Shown: positions 33,798-42,194 of the stretch, one piece after another | Numbering within the stretch: position 1 is the first letter of the stretch | How the letters are laid out: each line of letters starts with the position of its first letter | The notes under the pieces: generated by a model | Database searches by the model: none | Told to the model about the DNA's origin: nothing | What the model saw: the letters and a program-made list of their open reading frames with translations, nothing else | Made by a program: the position numbers and the translations under genes | Assembly (NCBI GenBank): GCA_019828595.1 | Contig: JAHQRK010000003.1 | Span: 2,790,001-2,854,000 of the forward strand | DNA length: 64,000 nucleotides | Reading direction: 5' to 3' | Source of the DNA: Aphanomyces cochlioides | Lineage: Eukaryota > Oomycota > Saprolegniomycetes > Saprolegniales > Verrucalvaceae

Positions 33798-34876
33798 TTA
33801 GCACGCTGGCAATTGTTTCGCGCGATGCGTCCAAAATGCAGCACGAACAGGGTCTTGGACGACCAATTCTTGCAGAATCTACGCACGTCCACGTGAATCG
33901 TCTCTCAGCTCATCATCTTGGCTTACCTCTTTGGCACGACCAACTGCTTCTGGCGTGTTTTCTTGACTGTACAGATCGACGAGCATGTTGGCAGCAAACA
34001 TACACGTACGATGGGCGTCGTAAATCTCGCTGGCCAACGCTTTGATCGTTGCATGGTCGTGAAAATCGTCTTGGCGAACCCATGCACGAAGGTAGTTCCA
34101 CGGGCTCTCGTTGTGCGGTGCCTTGCGAATAAACTTGATGGCGAAGTCGACTTCTTTCGCACGGATAGCTGGTGTGACTGGCGCCGTCTTTTGAATGATA
34201 AACCAACGATGGTTCCAAGCCTAGGCAGGTCTCCATCAGCAATGACTTCTCAAAGAATCGACAGTACCGAGTTGTTTCGCATGTCCACTTGGAGCATTTG
34301 GTCCACAAACGCGAGCTCGCCGTCCCAGAGAGAAAACCTCTGGACAACCCATTGACGATACGACCATGCATGATAGTTCTTATTGTCAGCATCCAGCGCT
34401 TCGGCGATCATTTCCATTTCATGCGAGCTGTCGTTCAATTGATCAACAATTTCACGACGGTGGTGCCAGATCTGGTAGTTCTTGGGCGATTCCAGAGCGT
34501 GAAGATGTGTAAACTCAAGCTCGTCGTATAAATTTGACCCAAGCGCCTTGAGTACTTTGCGACGAAAATGCCTATCCAGTATCATCATATTGAGATTCAA
34601 GGGGTATGGACCCTACCAAGCTGTGTAATTTGCTGGGTTCTCTTCAATTGCCGCTGTTGTAAGGTGCAGTGTACGCTCGCTGTGTTCATCCGACAAGAGG
34701 ACAGCCCGGAAGAGATCCATAATGTCTTTGACTATCGCCAGTCATTAGAGGCGCAGAGAAAAGACAGACTTACATTGCTGGGTGTAATTGATCGGGACGG
34801 CAGGGTTCGGTCCGTCGTCTTGCGGAACTCGCACTACATCCGCCCATGCTGCACTCGTCGCTGAGAAATCATCCAT
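33798..34876 (-). CDS. FNTA: Protein farnesyltransferase/geranylgeranyltransferase-I alpha subunit
   Basis: Starts [14 protein letters not shown] at 34876. PPTA tetratricopeptide-like repeats are clear: [56 protein letters not shown] and [15 protein letters not shown]. These are the N-x-x-x-W-x-x-R repeats of the alpha subunit, which supports the beta subunit in attaching prenyl groups to CaaX proteins. The last exon ends [21 protein letters not shown]. Introns are short. The window also encodes mevalonate kinase, upstream in the same isoprenoid supply. Confidence 0.92.
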
Positions 34877-34900
34877 TGTGCTTAAGCCGCTCGCTTCAAA

Positions 34901-34965
34901 TCTGCTTGCACTTCTGAAATAAGATATTTAAAATACATTTTAAATATTTCAGAAGTGCAAGCAGA
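34901..34965. repeat. Long perfect hairpin 1 (20-bp arms)
   Basis: Arms TCTGCTTGCACTTCTGAAAT (34901-34920) and its exact inverse at 34946-34965 enclose a 25-nt AT-rich centre that itself folds (ATTTAAAAT/ATTTTAAAT around ACA). Confidence 0.9.
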
Positions 34966-34972
34966 TAAATAG

Positions 34973-35028
34973 ATGCATGGTAATAGGTATATTTAAAATA
35001 CATTTTAAATATACCTATAACCATGCAT
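34973..35028. repeat. Long near-perfect hairpin 2, same core as hairpin 1
   Basis: The 56-bp inverted repeat starts ATGCATGGT and ends ACCATGCAT. It contains TATTTAAAATACATTTTAAA at its centre, the same core as the preceding hairpin, while the outer arms are unrelated. Confidence 0.9.
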
Positions 35029-35054
35029 TTATTTTAAAAAAATTAAAAAATTTC

Positions 35055-35077
35055 ATTTGAAATATTGTATTTCAAAT
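35055..35077. repeat. Small hairpin 3
   Basis: ATTTGAAAT (35055-35063) and ATTTCAAAT (35069-35077) with a 5-nt loop, following the two larger hairpins and about 30 bp before the stop of the next gene. Confidence 0.6.
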
Positions 35078-35104
35078 ACATTTAAAACATATTTTGACCT
35101 GTCA

Positions 35105-35617
35105 TCACTTGAGCTTCTTCTTGAGATCGCGCACGGCCGACGTGGCTTGCTCGGCGGTGACTTCGTTTCGAAGCATATATCTGTCGGCAGCCCACGTGAC
35201 GGCAAAGCACATGGCGCCGAGTGGCAATTGGTCGTGATTGAGATCGCCGCGCAGTTGATATGTGTACAAGTTGTACGTGTTGACGGCAAACCAGGCGAAT
35301 TGGAGCACGGCCAAGCTAAACACCGCCTTGAAGATGAGGAGAGGATTGCTCGTCGCGCGGTGGAGGAAGAGCAAATTGAATCCGACAATGACGATCGAGA
35401 GCGCTTCGTAGGCAAGTCCGAATCGAAATTGAAACTCGGCGAGCTTGAGCAAGTGGTAGATTTGATACAGCGCCATCGCGCCGACAATAGCTGACGCCTT
35501 GGTCAGGAAGTCCTTCCAGAGACCGTTGAAGTAGACCGTCTTGGCATGGTGCGTGTACACTTCCCTCTCCAGCTCGGCGGCTGTCTTCTTCGGTGCAATC
35601 ATCTTGATGGCCAGCAA
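35105..35617 (-). CDS. Small multi-pass membrane protein, unknown family
   Basis: Single-exon ORF of 170 residues (start at 35617; the in-frame Met6 is plausible, MIAPKKTAAELEREVYTHHA). About four hydrophobic segments are visible: ASAIVGAMALYQIYHLL, GLAYEALSIVIVGFNLLFL, LLIFKAVFSLAVLQFAWFAV and LPLGAMCFAVTWAADRYML. The C-terminus is basic (VRDLKKKLK), which could act as an ER-retrieval-like di-lysine signal. I do not recognise the family. It has ATCCGG motifs directly upstream and a hairpin array downstream. Confidence 0.72.
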   Translation of the reverse strand: MLAIKMIAPKKTAAELEREVYTHHAKTVYFNGLWKDFLTKASAIVGAMALYQIYHLLKLAEFQFRFGLAYEALSIVIVGFNLLFLHRATSNPLLIFKAVFSLAVLQFAWFAVNTYNLYTYQLRGDLNHDQLPLGAMCFAVTWAADRYMLRNEVTAEQATSAVRDLKKKLK

Positions 35618-35655
35618 TTATCCGGAAATGACCACTTTCATACGGATCCGGATAA
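35618..35655. promoter_or_regulatory. ATCCGG motif pair
   Basis: ATTATCCGGAAATG directly abuts the membrane-protein start, and ACGGATCCGGATAAAG lies near 35642, between it and a possible plus-strand gene. Confidence 0.4.
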
Positions 35656-35681
35656 AGCCCATCGAATTTTCACACTGCCAA

Positions 35682-36192
35682 ATGTCCTTCCCAAGCGAGG
35701 GGACTCTTTATCTCGCGCAACTTTTCACGCAGACGACGCTACATGCGCGATGCACGGCTTGAAAGTATCCTCTTCATGGCAAAGATGTCGGGTTTGTAGT
35801 CATGCCAGTCGTGGAATGGTTCAAACCAGCAGTACAATCAGGTGCCAGCAGAGTGACTTGAGAGGTCTGCTCACGAATGATAGACTGGCCTTGAGTACTG
35901 ATGTACGCCTTACTCTATGAATATTCACAACGACATGGAATGCTTATTAAGCGGAGGCGTCAAACTTCCTTGAAGAAGCAAGGCGGCACCGTGGCAAACG
36001 TGACTGAAGTTCGACCTCCAAATCCTAAATTGAGCACAATCGTCTTCGTCGCGCCATCGTACTCACAGGAGCCTACAGTACACAACTTTTTGCGCATCTC
36101 AGTGTATCGATATGAATTACGACACTGATGCACTCTTCTTTGCCTACACAAGTGAACACCATCAACAAATGTCCAACGCCCGACGTCGCTGA
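35682..36192 (+). CDS. Possible small multi-exon gene, unknown
   Basis: Weakly supported. A plus-strand start MSFPSEGTLYLAQLF follows an ATCCGGATAA motif. Candidate exons read MRDARLEIMPVVEWFKPAVQ, RRRQTSLKKQGGTVANVTEV, RPPNPKLSTIVFVAPS and MNYDTDALFFAYTSEHHQQM, ending NARRR then TGA at 36190. The pieces are in several frames, and the introns needed (20-50 nt) are not all canonical, so boundaries are unsure. Function unknown. Confidence 0.25.
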
Positions 36193-36335
36193 ACTTCGCA
36201 AAGTGACGTTGCTAGGTCAACTGAAAGAAAGTTGTGAATTGATCAGGGGAGTTTGAAATCATCGCAAAGTCAATTCTTATTCGACTTGCTTAGTAAAAGA
36301 GATTAATTCCTCAATCGAGCATTGCATCACTCTGC

Positions 36336-37550
36336 CTAGCATGTATACACTCGCACGACGGCCTCGATGCGGCTGCGGCAGATAGGACATCCGCTGGTCT
36401 TTTGCACGTTGACGAGGCAATTGTAGCATCCAGCCAGATGTCCACAAGGTACACAGACGGCATTGCGCGCAACGTCCATGCAAATGACGCATTCATTTAG
36501 GTCGCTCTTCATGGCATTCCACGTTGCATCGTCCATGGGTGGCGCAGAGGGTTCGAGGAATGCCTCGGCGGGGAAATATCCCGACATCTGCTGGCCTAGC
36601 GGCGTTGGTTCGGCCATCGGTTCCAAGATCGGTTCGTCCTCTCGTCGCGAGTCGTGAGCACGCATGGGCGATGCTGGTGCCGTTGAAAATGCAAGAGGTC
36701 CCAAGAGCTCAATCCATCGATCGCGAGCTTCGAGAGTTTCCGTGGCGAAACGAAAGCCGCTGGCGTTGTAGACTGGAATTTGCCGCGCCTTGCGCACGTC
36801 GATACTTCTTGAAAACGTTTCCTTGGCAAAGTTTTGGTACGTTGTCGTGGCCGTAAACGAGAACGAATGCTTGGATTTGTGGCGCGACGACTGTCGTCGG
36901 GGACTCGTGGCGGCGTCCGATGCGGTCAAAAACAGCACACGCTTCGGTTTGACTTTCTCAGCGTCGTCGTAGATGCTTAATTCCATGCAGGAATGATCCG
37001 CTGTGCAGGCGTAGATGACGCAAAAACGCTTGATCCACGAGTAGAAGATGGAATGACCCTTCTTCATGTAGAGCCAGCCTTTGGCAATGCACAGATGCCG
37101 CGCCAGGACGTTGCATGCTTCTCGATGGCCTTTCATCCGCGCAATGTCGAGCGCCGTCCACCCGTCGTTGTTCCAAACGTGAGGATTGCATGTGGCCTGG
37201 AGGAGCTGCTCGAGAACTCGCACGCGATTCTTCGACGCTGCTAAATGGAGAGCTGTATTGCCTTGGACAGTATCTCGGAGATCGATTGTCGCGCCATGCG
37301 TCAAGAGCAACGCGACGATCGAATACTAGAATACAGAACGTGAGCAGAGGAGCAAGATCGGATGACCCACTCTTCCATTCGAAGCTGCAGACATGAGCGG
37401 CGTCCAATTGGACTCTGGGTCGATATAGTCGAGAACTTCCACGGCTGTGTTGCCGGCAAGCACCGCGCGGACTTTGGCGATGTCACCGCTGGCTGTTGCT
37501 TTCCAAAGAGCAGCGCCCGGAGGTACTGGGGTGGATTCGCTTGCGCCCAT
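36336..37550 (-). CDS. Ankyrin-PH-RING E3 ubiquitin ligase, probably N-myristoylated
   Basis: Exon 1 (37550 to about 37370) starts MGASESTPV, a classic N-myristoylation context (Gly2, Ser6). Ankyrin repeats follow: SNWTPLMSAASNGR, then after a short intron YSIVALLLTHGATI, NTALHLAASKNRVRVLEQLL and DGWTALDIARMKGHREA. A PH domain follows (AKGWLYMKKGHSIFYSWIKR to FATETLEARDRWIELLG). The protein ends in a C3HC4 RING: ECVICMDVARNAVCVPCGHL, GCYNCL, GCPICRSRIEAVVRVYTC. The RING plus short hydrophobic tail at the extreme C-terminus resembles IAP/MDM2-type dimerising ligases. Domain order equals that of the gene at 39453, so these are paralogues. It is likely a membrane-associated E3; substrates unknown. 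Confidence 0.87.
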
Positions 37551-37571
37551 CACAGTTTCAAATATCCAAGA

Positions 37572-37715
37572 ATGAGCAAGTGTATGACAACGATTGTCCG
37601 ACGGTGGCCATGCCCACCACTATCTTTGGCCAAGGTAACCGACATGAAACCGCCATCCCCGACACACGAAGAAAGCGAGAAAATCGACGAGTTGATGGAA
37701 CGATGGATGTATTAA
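37572..37715 (+). CDS. Possible 47-residue small protein
   Basis: An ORF between the divergent E3 start (37550) and the RRP36 stop. It begins MSKCMTTIVRRWPC and ends EKIDELMERWMY, and its TAA (37713-37715) overlaps the RRP36 stop (37712-37714), a tail-to-tail arrangement also seen for the TH2/GMPPA pair. No family recognised. It could be chance sequence in the RRP36 3' region. Confidence 0.3.
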   Translation: MSKCMTTIVRRWPCPPLSLAKVTDMKPPSPTHEESEKIDELMERWMY

Positions 37716-38561
37716 GTTTTGCGCTGGGTAGGAAGCCATCGGTGATCTTTGTTGGCGTTCTTCTTGCGTCGCTTCGCCATGAATTTGGAGAGACGTCCGG
37801 ACTCAGCGAGTTCGTCGTACTTGGCCTTGAGCTCGAGTTGTTTCTTGTCTTTGTGCTACATGCATGTCAGTAAAACTGAAGTAAGTCTCCTCTGCACCTT
37901 GAGATAGAAGGCGCCTTTGCCATTCTCGACGGCTTGACGCTCTTCCCTCTTGCGTTTGAGTGTCGCTTCGCGAATACGATCAGCCCGCTTGGCTTCAGCG
38001 AGTTCTTGTTTTCGCTTCGACAATTCTTGCTACGCCACATCATCTCCATGAGCTTCAAAAGGGGTGCTTGCTCACCTGTAGCTCAGCTTTACGTGTGGCA
38101 CTTTTAGCTTTCTTGAGTTGTTTCTTGACGTCGTCTAGCTCGGCTTCCTTTCACGCAGTCTCATCCATTTGTCTTATTTTTCAGTGCAATACCTTGTACT
38201 CTTCCAAGAATGCGTACGACTTCTTGAACAAATCGTCGTTGAGTTTGCCACTGGCATTGTCAAAGCGGGGATCACGTGTCGCCTTTTTGCGCACTTGGAG
38301 AACTTCGCGGAAGCGTCCAACGGGTCGCTTGGAGGTCATTTCTCGAGGTCGATTCTTGTTGGCACGCTTTTTCGACGGCTGTCCTTCGTCCTCTTCGTCA
38401 CCAGTATCGTGATCTTGATCGTCGTCATCGCTACTATCATCACGCTGCCTTGGAGTTTCAGCAAAGCCGTTCTTCTTGAGCTTCAAGCGCTCTTCCAGCG
38501 TCAAGTCGCGGACGTCGCTGCGAACCATTTCTCGCCGAGATCTCTGCTGTTGGTTGGACAA
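37712..38561 (-). CDS. RRP36: rRNA processing protein RRP36
   Basis: Starts MSNQQQRSRREMVRSDVRDL and has a long acidic/basic disordered front (DDSSDDDDQDHD). The DUF947 signature follows: KRPVGRFREVLQVRKKATRD, RDPRFDNASGKLNDDLFKKS and YAFLEEYK. Short introns lead to charged helices (ELSKRKQELAEAKRADRI). The C-terminus is diagnostic: GAFYLK, then LELKAKYDELAESGRLSKFM and AKRRKKNANKDHRWLP. RRP36 acts in the nucleolus in early 18S rRNA processing (A0-A2 cleavages). Its 5' side faces an 890-bp spacer shared with the second E3 gene. Confidence 0.93.
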
Positions 38562-38700
38562 CCTTGAATTAATAATCGAAATTCCCTTAAATCCGTATGT
38601 ATTGTCGACATTGTATCGGGCTAAAATGTACTTAATTGAAAATTATCCAATGGAAATACATGAAATGTTGTAATATCCAATCAAACATGATTATAATTTT

Positions 38701-38729
38701 CATCTCATTTAATACGATTTAATGAGATG
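38701..38729. repeat. Small imperfect hairpin
   Basis: CATCTCATTTAAT is followed after ACG by ATTTAATGAGATG, an inverted copy with one mismatch. Confidence 0.6.
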
Positions 38730-39260
38730 GGGCAATCCCACATACAAATTTCAAGCTGAAGCTTTTCCCAATGTCCACAATGTACTTTATTGAAAATCTG
38801 CCAATCAAATTTATCAATAAAGTATTGTCATTTTCAACCAAATTTGTGGTTTTGACCAAAAAGCGAATTCATTTTCAAATCGATTTCATCATACTGAAGT
38901 GGTGTGTGTCAGTGTGTGTTTTGCGTGAGTGAGGTGGCTGATCGATTCTGATTGGCTGAATAATTTTAATTTTTAATTCTAGCCAATCAGAGAAGCCCGT
39001 TCGATTCGGAATCGATTCGAAACCTCGGTCGATCCTCACAATTTTGTATCAAAAGCACAATATTCTAGCCAAGCATTTTGCATACTCCGGAGTAATATTT
39101 ATCTCTTTCTTTTTGAGATCCGTCCTTGACCAGGAATACAAATACCAAGTTCGAAAAGGAGACAGGAAGATCGCGTACCAGAAGAATTCAACGTGTTTAT
39201 CCTCCACTCCACGCAAACTCTCACTGCGTCCTCGTCTCAAAGTTGTCACTTGGATATATG

Positions 39261-39294
39261 AAATCAAGCAAGCTAACGTTAGCTTGCTTGATTT
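39261..39294. repeat. Perfect 34-bp loopless palindrome
   Basis: AAATCAAGCAAGCTAAC (39261-39277) is followed immediately by its exact inverse (39278-39294). It lies about 160-190 bp upstream of the E3 start at 39453. A partial copy of the arm (CAGCTTGCTTGG) follows near 39310. Confidence 0.92.
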
Positions 39295-39452
39295 TCCATC
39301 TCAGTAACTTCAGCTTGCTTGGAGAAATCGCTGCTGGGATATATCAAGCGTGAGTAGTATCTGCGAAATTATCATTAAAGTAAATATGTACTTTATCGAG
39401 AGGACATGTAATGATCGTGGAGTGGCGTTTGACACAAAGAGGAGGACAAGCC

Positions 39453-40866
39453 ATGAGCAGCAAGCTTGGATCTCGTCTTGCGCAGATATGCACCGGTGGC
39501 AACGTGGAAGAAGCACTGAAAGTCCTGGAAGAAATCAAGAAAGAGCGCCGTCCGTCGGCTTCGCTTGAACAACGCTCGATGGGTACTCAGTACACACCAC
39601 TTCTTATTGCTGTCATGAACGGCCGTGTTGAAATCATCGATCTTCTTCTCCAGTATGGCGCTGATATCCACGCGACGACCGATGAACGCAAGAAAAACAC
39701 AGCTCTTCATCTTGCTGCCTACTATGGACGTGCGAATGTCTTGAAAGTTCTGATTGCCCATCATGTTGATTTATATCGCTGGAACGCAGATGGACTACTT
39801 GCACTCGATCTAGCTCGCATGCGAAACCACACGGATTCTGCTCGTGTCCTTCTCCGGGCGTCTGAGATCTTCAAGGGACCGATTGAATACAAAGTATTAG
39901 CCGGTCTACCTCCGTGGAAACCATGCTATGCAAGACTTATATGGGTACTGAACGGTGCCCCTGGCCATAACATGGTCGAAATGGCGCTCCACGACAGTCA
40001 GGACGAAACGACGCCGTTCAAAATTGTTCAGTTTGATCCGACTGTCATCCGATTCCAGCTGACTGGTAGCCCTCGGGAAGTCGCGTTATCCTCCAATGTT
40101 TGCTTCTACAACTACAAGTCGGCGCTTTTTTCTCGCGACCCGTCCATCCAAGCGTCAAAAGTACATCTCATTGTATGCTGTTTCAACCTCATGAACTTTC
40201 TAGGGAAAAGTTACCCCCACTCCGTTCGTCATGCGCGTCGATTCCGATGCAACTGCGACTCGATGGCTTGACATTCTCGATATGATTCGGAATTCCAAGT
40301 CGCGAATGGGCCCTGATACCTACCGAGCTCTCTCTGACACAATGGTTGAAGCACTGCCCGTCTCTTCGTCGTCTTCTGCTTCACCACCACCGCCACCGCC
40401 GCCTATGCAACCTGTATCTTATCCATTAGGTCCACCACCTCCGTTTCCACAGGGACCACCACCAGCATTTCCGCAAGGGCCTCCACCAACTTATGAAGAA
40501 GCAATGGAACACATACGACGCCAGACAATGGGATCTGTGTGCCAGAGCTGCCAGGGGCCGGTATCACCGTCGATGGACAAATGCGAAATGTGCCTCAAGA
40601 CTGAAAACTTGGAAATGCAGTTGGCTCAACTCGCAGTCGACTCATCCTCATCGCCAGAGCCAATGGTAGCAAATCCAATTGCGGCACCAGCAGCGGAGCC
40701 CGAAACTTCCGTCAATGAATGCGTGATTTGCATGGACCAAGTACGGAATGCAGTGTGCATTCCATGTGGTCACTTGTCGTCTTGTGTCGATTGCCTCAGT
40801 GCAGCCCGAGTTTGCCCAATTTGCCGAACAGCAATCCAAACGGTGGTCAAAGTGTATACGGCATGA
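39453..40866 (+). CDS. Ankyrin-PH-RING E3 ubiquitin ligase with PPxY motif
   Basis: Paralogue of the gene at 36336. Start chosen at MSSKLGSRLAQICTGG (39453); an in-frame Met at 39411 is possible. Ankyrin repeats: QYTPLLIAVMNGRVEIIDLL, NTALHLAAYYGRANVLKVLI and DGLLALDLARMRNHTDSARV. A diverged PH domain spans a 43-nt intron (ASK joins GKVTPTPFVMRVDSDATATR, then WLDILDMI). Then a Pro-rich linker contains PPTYEEA, a PPxY WW-domain ligand. A CxxC/CxxC zinc ribbon (CQSCQGPV, KCEMCLK) is absent from the sister gene. The C-terminal RING is ECVICMDQVRNAVCIPCGHL, SSCVDCL, VCPICRTAIQTVVKVYTA. No Gly2, so unlike its sister it is not predicted to be myristoylated. Stop is 11 bp from that of CCDC90 copy 3. 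Confidence 0.87.
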
Positions 40867-40877
40867 AGACGTTGCGA

Positions 40878-41613
40878 TTAAAAGAAAGCGGCGACACGCG
40901 CCAGGACTAAACAGAACGTGCCCGAGAAAGCCACCGCTAGAAGAGCATGGGTAAGAGAAACAGAGGGAGTAACGGGACATTACTATATTGGAGAATGCGT
41001 TTCTCGAGCTTCTCGTTGGCAATGTGGAGCGAGTTGAGCGTCTCTTCGTCGGTCTTCTTCTGGAGAAGGAACTCCCGCTCGACCTTCATCAATTCATAGC
41101 GCACTTTGTCCAAGTCGAGCTTCTCTGTCATTCGTATATCGTTCTTGAGATTGCTGAAATCACGTTCAATAACTTCGCGCATGTGGCGATGTGCAATTTC
41201 TACCAGTCAAGGGAATCAACTTGCAAATCAAAGCGCCGAAATACCGAAGTTCATCGTCGATCGAAGGACTTTCTGCGTCAAATCCGTCCGCAATTCCAAA
41301 TATTCGTTCTTTGGTGTGTACTAACGATAGGAATCATTCAAAATCACACCACATCGTATCGAGATGGGTACCAATGGAGCACGCGTCGTGTTCATTTCCG
41401 AAATCGAAGCTCGCGTCACAGTCAAGATCGCATCTGCTTCTTTCGCCGTAAATCCTACAAATTACATGCCCATGTCATCACAAAATAACCATAAAATCAA
41501 CCTTTAGCTTTGAGATTCTTCACGAACAAGTACGTGTCGAATGGAATCGACATCGCGGCAGCCAGACAGAACGATCGTCTCGCACTGGCGCTGCCGCTCC
41601 TTATCATCATCAT
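40878..41613 (-). CDS. MCUR1/CCDC90 (DUF1640) mitochondrial coiled-coil protein, copy 3
   Basis: Starts in a run of Met codons at 41613-41605 with a leader IRSGSASARRSFCLAAAM, good for mitochondrial import. Then FDTYLFVKNLKAKG joins FTAKEADAILTVTRASISEM. The next exons give YLELRTDLTQKVLRSTMNF, IAHRHMREVIERDFSNLKND and the hallmark IRMTEKLDLDKVRYELMKVE. A final intron (about 45 nt) leads to a short hydrophobic C-terminus (VAFSGTFCLVLARVAAFF). Architecture as in copies 1 and 2. Convergent with the E3 gene. Confidence 0.82.
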
Positions 41614-42194
41614 CTGCCAATGAGATTTTAAGAAAGCTCCGAACAAAAATATCAAAATTAGAAAAATATCATATTCCTCAATAGAATGTCATTATTATGG
41701 AATTTCCAGTATTGATACATAATATGACACAAACGATGAAAATGTCAAAACTTAGACAAAACTTTTGAGCCGCAAAGAGTAATTCATTGCTCTCCTTTCT
41801 TCGCTTCACTATGATCTACCAAGTTATCGATCGAACTACGAACGTCAAGACCAAGGCTCCATATCGATACATATGATCAATATTCCGACATATCTTAATA
41901 TTTGTAAAATTAATTTTGGCCTATCATAATATTGCTGTCTAGGCTTTGGCGAATAGAAATGCTTTCGACCCAATAAGACCAATTATTTTCACCAATACAA
42001 TATTTGTAGGTATAGGGTTACAATGTAACAAGGATTCCGATCTGTTCAGATGAATCGCGTCGGAATGGATAAAAAATTATTTGGATGCATATACAAAGTT
42101 CAAAGAAAGAGCAAACTTACACAGAAGTTGTGCTCATTCCGACAAGTAGGATAAGCCTAAGCATAGGCTAACCTAATTAGCACGACGTGGACCG
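41614..42194. other. AT-rich spacer, 5' flank of Crypton-like element
   Basis: No gene seen on either strand. Frequent AATATT/CATAATATT runs. The left boundary of the recombinase element should be in here, but I could not place it: Crypton elements lack terminal inverted repeats. Confidence 0.4.

Larger units (their letters stand above)
38562..39452. promoter_or_regulatory. Long divergent spacer with CCAAT boxes and palindromes
   Basis: No coding potential seen. CCAAT motifs occur near 38648, 38682 and 38801. An inverted pair CTGATTGGCT (38948-38957) / AGCCAATCAG (38981-38990) has a 23-nt AT spacer. A GT-rich tract is at about 38900-38935. Two further palindromes are annotated separately. 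Confidence 0.45.

Noticed and set aside
34901..35028. CRISPR-like or satellite array
   Set aside because: Only two palindromes with different arms and no spacers or direct repeats; eukaryotic context.
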